Source of the DNA: Monomorium pharaonis
Taxonomy: Eukaryota; Arthropoda; Insecta; Hymenoptera; Formicidae
Reading direction: 5' to 3'
Length of the DNA: 64,000 bases
NCBI RefSeq assembly: GCF_013373865.1
Contig: NC_050474.1
Location: forward strand, 16,994,042-17,058,041
Positions 37,121 to 49,068 of the stretch are shown in pieces (the stretch's first letter is position 1; every line of letters starts with the position of its first letter). The notes beneath the pieces are model-generated. The model did not search any database, was not told the DNA's origin, and worked only from the letters and a program-made list of their open reading frames with translations. The position numbers and the translations under genes were made by a program.

Positions 37121-37365
37121 ATCGACGAAATGAAAAGCGAAATTTCTGCGCATTAACGGTTGCAACCGAATTTCGATATAGGATGTCCATTAAAGTAGGG
37201 GTCAAACTTATACAAGGTGTTAATGAAGTCGAGTAGGTGAAAAGAGTTCGTATAAACTTGAGATCGAAAATGCTTTATTAAAAAGTTATGCTTTATTAAA
37301 AATTCAAAAAACCTTTTATCAATTGTTACGATTGCAATGCTCAAAAAAAACTCTTTCTTCTACAG

Positions 37366-37601
37366 ACTGAAAAAAAAATTATATTTAATAAATGTTTTTG
37401 AAAATGGTACCAAGCAGAAATTTTATAAAAAATAAATAATATTTATTTTAGATGAGGTAATATTTTCTATAATTTAGAAAATTTATCAATTTTTTTAATT
37501 ATATAAAATATCATCTAAAATGAATATTATTTATTTTTTATAAAATTTCTGCTTGGCACCATTTCAAAAAATATTTATTGAATCTAATATTTTTTTCAGT
37601 G
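37366..37601. mobile_element. 236-bp MITE, ACTGAAAAAA termini
   Basis: The left end ACTGAAAAAAAAATTATATT is mirrored by the right end ending AATATTTTTTTCAGTG. The arms continue GGTACCAAGCAGAAATTTTA / TAAAATTTCTGCTTGGCACC, so the element is close to a perfect hairpin. Same terminal class as 25565-25757. Confidence 0.75.
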
Positions 37602-38579
37602 CAAGAATACAAGTTTTGATACGTCGAATTAATAATAACTGTCCACTTCTTTGAAATATTCCTCGAACATTTATTTTACACAACACAGAGATTGTCCTGA
37701 AATTCGTAAATCAAAATATCACAGCAAAGAAACTTTTGAAAAATGAAATATAATAATTATTTATCAATTTTATTTTAAACAATGGTTTTGGGAAATATAT
37801 GAGTTTAGATTTAGAGTTATAAAAGCTCTAGTCAATCACAAACTATTTTTAGTCGTACATTTGTGTGAATCGCTCGTAGGATAATATCAATAACCGCATG
37901 ACAGATGTCCAATTCTAATCATTGATTGATCAACTTTAAGTGCTTACATTTCAAAGTTATTATTAGAGATAAAGATTTGTAAGGAGCTATTACATTTAAT
38001 TTTCGAGAACATTTTTGATATAGTATTTGTATTGATAAATTTCACACTTTGTGTACATCGATGTTGTAACACTTCTCACGAAACTGTATTTGCAATCGGA
38101 AATCGATATTATGCACAATTCTAAATCTTATTGCACAGAGATTATGTTTCAATGCGAAACGCACGAATGATGAAACACATAATTCGGTAAATGCACGTTT
38201 GTGATTATGCAGCGAAGTACGTCAAAGAGAATATTCAATATTTGAAAACACGAATCCTTGAGGATTTGTAATAAAAATTCACAAAAAAATTGGTAAAAAT
38301 ATAAAATGTATTGCTGGTAGAAAGAATTCATCAAAATGATTTTTTAGTATTGAATTTATAACTGTTTTATTAAACTGTCGAATATATAATATATCGTATA
38401 TGTTCTATGAAATTTCCTTTTTCGTTTATTTAATAGAACTTTAATATTTCCTTTCTACTCGTTTAAAATATATCACCAACACATACGTTATATACACCAC
38501 TTTGTTTTTGGATAATATTTTTAAGATTTTTTAATGCTAAAAATAAAACTTTGGATACATAAATGTAAACTAAAAAGTG

Positions 38580-38690
38580 TCTTCTATTAGATGGTATAGC
38601 AGTTTTTATAATACAGGTTTATATTTTGTAATAATTAATGTTTTCGCAATACATCCTACAAATAAACGTCTGAAAAACCCTAAAAATTGA
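38580..38690 (+). repeat. Dispersed repeat, copy 2 (paired with 7185-7290)
   Basis: Same orientation and order of words as 7185-7290: TTCTATTAGATGGTA, TTTTGTAATAATTAATG, AAATAAACGTCTGA. Moderately diverged; non-coding. Confidence 0.55.
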
Positions 38691-41074
38691 CATAATAATC
38701 AGTAATGATAGAATTCAGATACGATTCCATAGGAAAGGAATTAACTATAAACTAAATTAATTGATGAATTAAAGCGATGTTGTAATAAACATATTTCTGT
38801 ACATTAAACAACAAAGTTTATAAAATAAAAACTTATAAATGATACATTTCTTTGTATTTATCTGCAACATTAGTGACTTTCACAACTTTTGCAGTGAATT
38901 TATTTATTAGGTATGATTAGTGTTTTTAGCCTTAAAAAAGAATATCGGAAATTTTTGGAAAAAAAAACTTAGGTTTTTCTTATTTTGTTGAGTTTTGTAT
39001 TTCCTTTTTTTATTTTAAAATCAATAATCACCTGAGCAATCATCTGAAAATCTTTCATGTCAGTGGTGTTTTAAGATTCTTTTGCATTTGAAAGTTCTAA
39101 TAAATAATTCATCAAAGTCAATTGCCATTACTACAATATTGTTCGAAATAGAAGGTCGAAAAGAACTTATTTCTTGAAATTTTATTTTTCCGAAAAATTA
39201 AAAATGCACTAATACTTTATTATTATATTATTATGTTATTATGTTTATATTATTATTTTTTCGGAAAAACTCGAAAAGGAAAAAGACATAATTTCTTTCT
39301 TAATCTTACATGTCTTGAAAATTAGTACCTCATTACCACAGTTGGCGTTTTCTGTATGATAAAAAAGAAACTTAATTTTTCCCTTTAATTTTTGCCAAAA
39401 TTAAGAACATACCAGATAAGATAGTAGAAAAATTGTCATGCACACATTGACTATGAATATTTTTACATTCAATTGTCGCGGAATATATGCGACCTTGATC
39501 GATAGGCACCACAGGCTATTATATGCATATACATTCCGCGGATAGTATTCTCTTACAAGTTTAAGTATAAAATTACGTTTTACACATGGCAGCAATCAGT
39601 AGAGAATATGTATAGTAACGCTTGTGTAGTTTGTCAAGTAATTTGTCAGTTTGATTAGAGTTAGGTGACATAGTAGTTTAAGAAATAGTTTGTTCTGGTG
39701 GAAAAAAATAGGTAAGCTTTGGTAGTAAAAATTTATTATTCCGAGCAGCGGAATTGAAACGAAGCTTTATGGTGACGCACAAACTGAAACGCTATACATG
39801 GTCAATATATATAATACACATATATAATACACGTAATGCATAGTCAATAATAATGCAATTTATGTCACATTTCAATCATTGAGTATTTGTTGCGCTAATA
39901 ACACGTTGGTTGTTTGTATAATATCGGCGGTTTATATTATAAGCGTTCGTATTAAAATTATCAGATAGGTTTAATGCCAATCTGGATTACCATTAATGAA
40001 AGTTTATTAATGCGAATTTTACATTATGCAATGTACATAATGTGCTACAAGACTACATATATTGTATCTTTTTTTTGTTAATTTTTAAGTCTAACATTGT
40101 CAATATCATGTATTGCTTTAATTAAAAGTTTTCTATAAAATTAATAAACGAGTTTAAAAAGTTAAATTTTTAAGAAATCAAAAAATTTTTTTAATCACTT
40201 ATTGTATAAATATAGTAATTTTTCTTTGAACATTAAAAAAATTTAAGGTGTAAGAATGAAATTGTTGACTTTAATTAATATTTTAAGCATTAAAAAAAAT
40301 AAATATACAGATCTAAAGACCTTTTACTTTGGAATTTTATACTTATTAGCTGTTTGTCCTGCGTTATTTTACATTTATCTTCAAAAAATTATCTTTAGAA
40401 AAAAATATTAGAAAATAAAGAAATTATTTTTTATTTTCTATTAGGTTATTTTTAAATTTATTTTTTATTAAATTTTTAGAAAATTTTAGAAAATTGTTCT
40501 TAAAACAAAAACATGTTTTTATTTTTTTTGTATGTAAATGAGATAATTTTTTTTTGGACATACGTATATGTAAGGACAAACTTTCAGACTTAGATTAAAC
40601 TTGGATAATGATTTAAACTTTAATTATTTTGTGAGGATTTATTTAAAGGCAAAAATCTTTGGATTAGTTCGTTTTCTTATTTTATATTCACTACATATTA
40701 TAATACGAAGAGTTTAAAAGTTTATTGTACAGCCTTTTGAACAGCATTACAATGGTTAAGTCGAAAATAGCGAGCAATTTTGATAAAGAATCTAAAATCA
40801 CTTTTAATGTGAATTTGATTGTAATCTGCGACAGCCTACGCTTTTAATCAAATCGCTTGGTGGGCGAAATTTTATGATAAAAATCAAGTTTTGATTTGTA
40901 TTTGTCACGTGTGACATAAAGTTAAATTAAAATTCTAAAATTGCCTTGAATATAAATCTGATGTTTTAATATATGACATCAATCATTCATCTAATTGGAA
41001 TTTTATAACAGAATTACATTCTGATTGATTTGCCACATAACATAATAGAATAATTTATTATAATTTGTTTTCAG

Positions 41075-41165
41075 GTTCATGGTGGTATTGGTATGCCTCA
41101 TATTTAGCGTTTTGTCAACGATAGACCAATACAGTAACTTCGCAAACGAAACTCTGTTTTGGATG
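41075..41165 (+). CDS. KCNQ: KCNQ exon: S1 and S1-S2 loop
   Basis: Acceptor TTTGTTTTCAG, donor ATG|GTAAGT. One base completes the Val codon from the previous exon, then 30 codons (FMVVLVCLIFSVLSTIDQYS, then NFANETLFWM). The first half is the hydrophobic S1 helix and the rest is the short extracellular loop leading to S2. It matches KCNQ1 closely in length and at LVCLIFSVLSTI and TLFWM. NET is a potential N-glycosylation sequon in the extracellular loop. The exon ends in phase 0. Too short for a simple ORF search but unambiguous. Confidence 0.95.
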
Positions 41166-43764
41166 GTAAGTAGTCCGTGTTCATTATTATCAAGTGCGCT
41201 TGTATATACCGTTTAAGTGGACAGGATATTAAAAGCATCTCTGGGTCAAATAATGTCAATAATACTATTTAAAGAAATACTGCAGAACTGCTAGATTAAG
41301 ACTATTCTATCGCAACCGCATCGATTGCACGGGAAGACATACATTTGACACGTCACGTGTATAAAGTATATATAGACCTGACGCGCCATTTTTCATTAGG
41401 AAGTCTTTGATCAATTCGGAATGTTTTTTTTTTTTACATTGAAACGAGTCATTTTTTCAATATTTAACTACATAATTTAATTTTTTTCCTTAATATTTCT
41501 ATAATTTTTCTACTTTTTTTAGAATTAACTCGATAACAACCTTGATTTAAGCGTTCTGCAAATTATTGCTTTTGTAATAGAATCTTAATTACATTTACAT
41601 TTGTATATTTTTGCCTCTGCATTCTTGTATTCTTTACACTTTTAAAAATCCAAACTTAATATTTGATCTCGAGGGAAGAATTAAGAGTGCTGAATGTCAT
41701 CTTGATTGCAACGCGAAACGTTAGGCACTGACAATGATTAGGAATTCATCGAAACAAGGATTTCGTAACGTTTTGTAAGAAAGTTAAAGCAAACTTCATT
41801 TAATTAGTCGCTCGAAAAGAACACTTTGGATCTGTTGGCCCGCCCGAGAATAGACTTTACAACAAGTTCCTGACGAAAAACTTTTTCTCTTCTTCACCAC
41901 CGTGGCTGCACAAATAAAATTAATTCCTCCTCTCGTCTACTTATATCATTTAAAGAGGAGCAAGTTTAACTCTGCGAAAGTTTACAAATTCCAAACAGTA
42001 TTCATCGGTACGGAGTATCGATCTCATTCACGAATCGGTATTCCATATTGTAAAAAAAACTTTCATTGTTAAATATTAAAATGTTAAATTTAAGTTATAT
42101 TTTTTAAATTAAATAGCACTTTGTTTTTTTGTCTTTTGTATTCTCAAGAAATAGAAAGTAGTAAATAAATAGAAATAGAACAAACTTTGTTTAATAAAGT
42201 ATATAAAACTATAAATATAGAAATAAATAGCAAAGCTATAAAATATAGAGAAGATTTATTTATTTATGATGTATTGACGATTTAAACAGTATTTCTTACA
42301 GATACATTCTTTGAATAGATAGTTTTGTTACTATTTTTTATTTCAATCATTTTCCTTAATTGAATTTAACATTTCTCAAGTTAAATTATTTACTGCTCTA
42401 CTTCTATTGTTTTAGACAAATTAACGACATAACTATATTATGTATGAGAAGTAATGATCTATTATAAAAATGATTAAAAATAACTGAAGATGGATACAAT
42501 TCGACACTTCGCATTTAACAGCGTCCGCTTGTGATACTTTCTTACTTTTTCTTATATGGACGCGAGAAAAGTAAGCTCGCATAAAACACGAAGTTCGTCA
42601 ATGTCCTGGCTTATAAAGGAATAGTATAAACTAGTTCTCAAGGATCTCACCTCCCACTTGCGGTTCTAACATTGACGTCCTCGTTTTTCTAGGGCATCCT
42701 GTTCATACAACGGCGTTAGTACAATCGATAGAATAGCCACTCTTCGTCTAACGCTAGCTTATTTGTTGTACATTTCTTTCAGAGATGATGTTAAGCTAAT
42801 GTCCATACCACTAATGTACAGATCTATTCTGCTGTATTTCTTCCCACTGATGTTGGACAATTATACTAGTATTCCATTGTAAATTATTTTGAATTAGACA
42901 AAATGTTTTGAATGTAGATTTTTGAATACTAAAAATAATGTCACAAATTAAATTTTTTAAGCACGTTAGATTTCCGAAATAATTCAGATTTAATGTGCAA
43001 AAAATCGCTTTTTTTGCAATATTTGGAATTTCTTTTGTAAAAAAGATTAACGTTAGTTTGAAATTCTGATTAGAAGTTATGAATATATTGTTTATTGCCT
43101 ATAAAGTATATTTCTTTTATTTTGGTATCTTACATTTTAACGATGGTATGAAGATACAGTGACAAGAATTAGACTCGGAGGAATTAAATCAAAAAACGTC
43201 GAATAAATTGCCATTACGAGCGGACACTGGATGTTTGCATATACAATAATTTATTATTGAAAATATGTAATGTTACAAATTAAATTGACAAATTGACGAG
43301 TAAAGTTATAAAGGATGAAAATATATAGAGAAAAAAATCTTGAAAAGCATATTTTAAATGTACACGATTTTATCGACATAAACAGTAAAAATTTGCTATT
43401 GTGACAAAACTTTGAATGGATTAAATATAAGACATTGAAGTAAAAAAGATGCACTTCTTAAAGAATGAACAATCATTTTTTTTTATAAGAAAACGTTTTT
43501 TTCTAAATTTCTAGTAAAACAACCAATTGCAGAAAATTGTTTGCACATCAAATCTCAATTATTTTGAAAACTCGACGTGCTGATGAACTTTAAATTTCAA
43601 CATAAAAAAAAAAAGAAACTAATGTGATTTAAAGTATTTTAAAAACATTGTGTTTTTAGTAAACTAGTGTTATCGATTGTATTACGATGATATTGTGGGC
43701 TACACATTCAACCAGTATCAAGTCTAAAGGCCAAGAGATCAGTTATATTTTATTTCTATTCCAG
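41166..43764 (+). other. KCNQ intron (S1-S2 loop to S2)
   Basis: GTAAGT to TTTCTATTCCAG, 2.6 kb of AT-rich DNA. I see no repeat with clear ends and no alternative exon. Confidence 0.85.
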
Positions 43765-43891
43765 GAAATATGTCTCGTAGTATTCTTCGGAGTCGAATAT
43801 CTGGTTCGACTATGGAGCGCGGGCTGCAGATCCAAATATATGGGTTGCTGTGGACGGCTGCGATTCATTCGGAAACCGATTTGTATCATAG
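43765..43891 (+). CDS. KCNQ: KCNQ exon: S2 and S2-S3 linker
   Basis: Forty-two codons plus one base, acceptor TTCTATTCCAG and donor ATAG|GTGAGT. It encodes EICLVVFFGVEYLVRLWSAG (S2 helix with the conserved acidic residue in GVEY that pairs with S4 arginines, and the following Arg), then the cytoplasmic linker CRSKYMGCCGRLRFIRKPIC ending at the start of S3. RLWSAGCRSKY and GRLRF.RKP are KCNQ1 signatures; basic residues in this linker take part in PIP2 regulation in the family. The frame stays open past the donor to 44073, but that part has no channel similarity. Confidence 0.96.
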
Positions 43892-46222
43892 GTGAGTTGT
43901 GCCGCTTGTGTTTCCTCCCTAACGGTGAACCGAAATGCGACACGACCAAAATTAATCTGATATTTGCATTGTTCGATCGACCGGGCGAAAAATGGGATCG
44001 CGACAATCGTCTCTTTGTCCCGCATCGCTTGTATAGGGTCGTTTGTGACCGTCGTTACTACCTAACTTTGTGATATTAAGCGCCGCTCCTAAATTCGAGT
44101 CCATTTTGCTAAAATCAAGATTGTGAGCGCTTTGTATCGCGGCCATCGTTTTGTTGGAGGCGTTCCGCAAATGAAATACAAGCGAACGACGAAAATTCCT
44201 CCCTTAGTTGAAGACTTCGCCTAAAATTGATTACTTGGCATCTATTTCACAAACTTTGTAATTACATTGATAACAAATGTTGCGATTGGAAATTAATAGC
44301 GAAAATTGAAAGAATGAAACAAGAATCTATTTTTTTTTTTGAATTATTATTTAAAAACTAATTAAACTGTTTGAATTATAAAATTTTAAATTTTTGCATG
44401 TACACAGAAAGAATGATAAATGTTATGAAACTAATAACTTAATATATTCTATTTAATAATTCATTGTTTTATATAAACAAATAAAATTATGTTTTTTTAC
44501 ATATATAAATACAACGAATACAATTTTCTTAAAAAAATTTGATAATTTTAAATTTTAGCAAAAAATTATATTATTATTTCGGTATTAATCCTTCGTGATT
44601 ACACGTCCAAAAAGTTCTGTGCTAATTACACTGGAGTGTAACGGACCCAGACTACATTCTTACGTGTTGACAGTTTTCATTATTTTGACAAAAAGAAAAT
44701 ATTGAATAAACTTGAAATATTGTTCCCAAAATACTGTGGAATGGAATGTAAAAATTTGATTTTAACAGGAGAAAAAAATTCATCTAATTTTCAAATAATG
44801 ATTCAGAGTATCATACAGAGTGCCAAAGTTTTTTCAAGGTCTACTGGACCGCATAGATAACTACGAAGGATTAAAATAGTTATTTAAATAGTGTTATACA
44901 ATGATGGTTTTTTGACAATAAAGTATTAAAAATTTATAATTTTTTGTCTTAAGATGTTTTTTTTTATGAACTCACAAAAATTATCATTGAATAATATTGA
45001 ATAACTTACTATTATTATTATTAAATTTATTTTTAATGCTGAAACTATACAAAATTTGTTTATACAAGCAAATTATGCGTGTTTAATGCTATGTAATCTT
45101 ATTTTAATATTTAATATTTTTTAAATAAAGATGATCTTAAAACAAGAATATCTTATTTTCTGTATATATTATATATACACAAATATTGTATATAATTATT
45201 GGATTTAATTATTTGTGCTTGTCTAGATTATTCGGAATGTATTAGAACAAGATTTTCATCACCCAATTTCGCCGCGGTACTTCAATCGTGCGTAACCACA
45301 CCTGCAATTTGCGTAAATCAATACTTTTGAATTAGTTGCGTTTTCGAATCGATTTTACGTCATGTTTATTGCAGGGCGCGTGATATCCGCGAGATTATCT
45401 ATGTTTGGCGGTTATTCGCAGATTCCTCTTCTCCAGCAGTTATCTCAAATAAACGAGAACATACCATTTCATTTAATTTCGTTCATAACAGTAGAATAGT
45501 AGTCATCCGTAAGGCAGAAAATGGAGCATTATTATTACGAGACTAACCGCTAAAATGCGACTGAGATTACACCTATTTCGGCAATTTGTAACGCGCGGAT
45601 GGAAAGATTGTTTTTAATTAAAGTGTGCACTGTCGACAAATTTTACAAATAAATAGTAACGTCGGATGAGATATTAATCGGATTACGCACTTTACTTTTG
45701 ATTATGCATAATTAATATTAAAAAATTACACAATATTCAAAAATTATACAATATTTTAAAACACACATATGCATCGGAATTATAATTATAATATTTTTAA
45801 AAATATAATTACAAATTAATGTTTACTATTTTTAACAATTTTTAAATATTTATTATTTTTAATAGATTAATATTTTTTTAATTAATAATATTTGATTTGT
45901 TTCAATCGATTAAATTAATCGTGATTATGCTTATCATTAATTTTTTATTGATTATTTTAAACAAAAATTAAATTGATTAATTATACAATATAATTTAACA
46001 TTAATTTTATCAATTGATTACGGTAATTATAATCATTTATATTTAAAGCTTTTATTTTAGTTAATCAATAAATAAATTGATTGATGCCCTATGTTATATG
46101 TATCATACGTGTATGTAATCTAATTAATAACATAACGTTTTTTTAGCGATATATATTATGTTCCGATCTATTATGTTTTCTTCGTATTGATCGTGTGGAA
46201 CTTTTCTCATGTATTTTTTCAG
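43892..46222 (+). other. KCNQ intron (S2-S3 linker to S3)
   Basis: GTGAGT to TATTTTTTCAG, 2.3 kb, AT-rich. A GC-moderate patch lies near 45230-45560. No exon or bounded repeat was recognised. Confidence 0.85.
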
Positions 46223-46398
46223 ATTTAATTGTTGTAGTAGCGTCCATGGTAGTCTTATCGGTAGGAAGCAATGGACAGGTATTCGCCACTTCCGCCATCA
46301 GAGGCATTCGGTTTTTGCAGATTCTGCGAATGCTTCATGTCGATCGTCAAGGTGGCACGTGGCGGCTTCTGGGTTCGGTGGTTTTCATACATCGTCAG
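46223..46398 (+). CDS. KCNQ: KCNQ exon: S3, S4 voltage sensor and S4-S5 linker start
   Basis: Two bases complete an Asp codon (G|AT), then 58 codons. It encodes S3 (LIVVVASMVVLSVGSNGQVF), then S4: FATSAIRGIRFLQILRMLHV followed by DRQGGTWRLLGSVVFIHRQ. S4 has Arg at the R1, R2 and R4 positions, Gln at R3 and His where KCNQ2-5 have Arg; this Arg-Arg-Gln-Arg-His pattern is that of KCNQ1. The end covers the S4-S5 linker that couples the sensor to the pore and contacts PIP2. The acceptor is clean. The donor CAG|GTATTTTG is weaker than the other donors in the gene. Read-through reaches a stop after nine codons and would give a channel without a pore. Confidence 0.97.
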
Positions 46399-46430
46399 GT
46401 ATTTTGCAATGAAAATTCTCAATGATACAA

Positions 46431-47519
46431 CCCATATAGCACCGAAGTTTGCAGCAACATTGCTGCAACGTTGCAACATTTTGCAATTCAATGCAATGTT
46501 GCGGCAATATTGCACCTGAATTATTTTGCAATATAATACATTAAATTGCTATCTGCAATACTAAAAATTTATAGTGTATGTTACATACACATTCAATTTC
46601 AAAACACTATAAATAACATTTTATTTGTAATGCAATTCGAAACGTAGCAAATATCCGACGAGAAAATTAACTTATACTTTCTGTGAATTTTTATGCAATT
46701 AATTAAGACTAGGGTCTTATAAATATAATATCAGAAGATATCATTCATCAATCTTTTTTCATTGCCTATATAAACTCGTGAAAAAAGTGTTAAGTATTTA
46801 TTCACAAATATATATTAAATTTTTCAATAAAACGTTTCGTTGATGTATTCACATTACAGAAGAAAGGATTCATGATTGATACCTTAATTATAAATACCGC
46901 GCGGCCATTATTTGGCTGCCGCGTCTTGCCTTGTCGCGTTCAAGATAACAATGTTTTTGTTTTATGTGCATAGTTTATAATTTGTAGTCACATAAACAGT
47001 GCATTCTTTATTAGCACACTTCTCGTATCTTTTTTTTACCAAAAATCACAATGTTTTTGTTTTACACGCATAGTTTATAATTTATAGTTATATAAACAGT
47101 TTATGCGTGTTAGTTTTTATAAATATATAATTTAATTGAATGTACTAGCTGTATTTAATACACAGTTCTTATATTTTATATAACCAGCAATACAACAGTC
47201 TTTGAATTTATTTAACGCATCGTTAATTTATTTTATTTATATAAATAATTTATAGATACATGTTTATATGTTATTATAAGTAACTAAATAAATATATATT
47301 ATATTTCTGACTACTATGGCCTTATCCGTATATATCCGTATTATTGCATATATATTTTGTTGCAACGTTGCTGCAATGTTGCATTGTAAGTTTGTTGCAA
47401 GCGGACATTTCGCCTTTGCAGCAACGTTGTAGCAACGTTGTTGCACTGTTGCTGCAATATTGCAATATTACAGAATAACATTGCTGCAATGTTTCTGCAA
47501 TGATTTTGTGCTATATGGG
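46431..47519. mobile_element. 1.09-kb MITE-like element, perfect 12-bp termini
   Basis: CCCATATAGCAC (46431-46442) and GTGCTATATGGG (47508-47519) are perfect inverted repeats. Next to each end are clusters of TTGCAGCAACATTGCTGCAA-type palindromes. The interior is AT-rich and non-coding. Related ends or internal words occur at 4801, 11067, 16499 and 48120-48607, so this is a family present in several copies here. Superfamily not identified. Confidence 0.7.
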
Positions 47520-48119
47520 AAAAAGTAGACTTGACAATGATTTTAACTGAGGCTTCTGAGCCGAATAAGACGCACACTTAATTAATTTCATTTTTTTAAG
47601 TTTTATTTATAGGGATATTCAAATATTGTATGAACTGAGTGAATGTAAAATCTTTATTTTAATTACCTACAAAAATAAAATACTGTTATTGAAGTATTTA
47701 TAAACAACTTTTTTTAACTCTGAAATTGCCTTATTATATGCTTATGTAATATAATAAGATTTAAAGCAAAAATAAATTAAAAGTAATAAAAAAAATAAAC
47801 ATTATTGTCTCAAAATTAGTTTAAAAATGAATAATAATCACAAAAAGTAAAATTTCTTAAGATTTACTTTAATCGTAAACATCATAATTTTCTTATATTT
47901 GGTTTGTAATTAATCTTTCGACCTTTAGAAATTTCTTAACATTTAGATACAATTTTAGCTTAACTTATTAAAAATTTACAGTATTGAAAATCGTTATTGT
48001 CTGGTATACATTTTACATATAACAAACAAATAACATATAGTGATCATGTAAATAAGTTTTATTTACTAACTGCGTTGTTTATAAAAAATTATTTAAAAAT
48101 ATCGATATTCTATAAAACA

Positions 48120-48607
48120 CTGAAAAATTATATCCACCTTACAACAATCTTCTACCGCAATGCAGTATAATGTTGCAATTACATTCCAAAAAAGTTGATG
48201 TAATATTGTAATATATATTGTAATAAATTTACAATATTACTGTATTTATTATATAATACACATAAGAATATTTTTATTGTATAAAAACAAATATGTTACA
48301 CTATATTTTAGTTAAATATTTTTATCTGCGTTATTTATTACTTGTACATTTGATTATCATTAATAAGATAATCACATTTCACGTTCAAAAATTACATAAA
48401 TTATTTTTATACAATATTTTATTATTAAATATATTTCGTATTAAATTACATACAATTTTGATTTTACAATATTTCTGGAACATTGTCTCATATTATTACA
48501 AGCTGATTTATTGCAGATTTGTATCTCTGCAATGTCTCTGTAACTTTGTGTGGTTTGCACATTGAAACATTGATGCAATGTAACTGCAATTATCTGTATT
48601 GTGTGGG
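48120..48607. repeat. Diverged copy of the TTGCAACATTGC repeat family
   Basis: It begins ACTGAAAAATTATATCC and ends ATTGTGTGGGATA, with CAATGTCTCTG and AACATTGATGCAATGTAACT inside. The match is loose and the boundaries approximate. Confidence 0.4.
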
Positions 48608-48927
48608 ATAATATACGTTATTTTGAATTCTTTACAAAAATGACTCATACATTTATTTCGTTCAACAAAATTTGTGAACAAACATGTTGCTGTCGATTTT
48701 AATTATTATTGTAGACCTTTCTTTTTCTACCTTCTATGACACATCTTTTAAGCATATATTTTAGACGGAAACAGTGTTTTAAATGATAAACTTAAAATTA
48801 GGTTTTATTTATTCTGGATTTTATGCGGTTCAAAAATAGCCATTTTTATATTCAGAATATACATATAAATATGCAGATTTATACAATTTTGGTATTTAAC
48901 TGCGAAATATTTTTTCTTTTTTAACAG

Positions 48928-49068
48928 GAGCTGATTACAACGCTGTACATTGGATTCTTAGGCCTTATTTTCAGCAGTTATTTTGTATATCTTGCCGAAA
49001 AGGACGCAGTTGGACCTAATGGCAAAACAGACTTCGCGAGCTACGCCGATGCGCTTTGGTGGGGAGTG
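48928..49068 (+). CDS. KCNQ: KCNQ exon: S5 and turret up to the pore helix
   Basis: Forty-seven codons in phase 0 at both ends, acceptor TTTTTTAACAG and donor GTG|GTGAGT. It encodes ELITTLYIGFLGLIFSSYFV and YLAEKD (end of the S4-S5 linker plus S5), the extracellular turret (AVGPNGKTDFASYA) and the first part of the pore helix (DALWWGV). It is nearly identical to KCNQ1 outside the turret. The Gly/Thr-rich turret is where family members differ in toxin and tetraethylammonium binding. Confidence 0.97.

Larger units (their letters stand above)
24057..41074 (+). other. 17-kb KCNQ intron before S1
   Basis: GTGAGT donor to TTTGTTTTCAG acceptor. The in-frame TGA created by read-through spans the donor itself. 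It is mostly AT-rich, with GC-richer islands (24100-24640, 26660-26960, 33100-34700, 36450-37120) that show no coding frame and may be regulatory. Transposon-derived repeats inside are listed separately. No nested gene was recognised. Confidence 0.8.
46399..48927 (+). other. KCNQ intron (S4-S5 linker to S5)
   Basis: GTATTT donor to CTTTTTTAACAG acceptor, 2.5 kb. A 1.1 kb repeat begins 32 bases after the exon end (next entry). A second, diverged stretch with similar TTGCAATG words and a terminal GTGTGGGATA lies at about 48120-48607. Confidence 0.85.

Noticed and set aside
36880..37236. Plus-strand 118-codon frame starting with an Arg run
   Set aside because: The Arg run is the (CCG)n repeat and the rest shows no similarity or splice logic.
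43892..44073. Open frame continuing past the S2 exon
   Set aside because: Channel similarity ends at the GTGAGT donor and resumes in phase in the next exon, so this is intron read-through.
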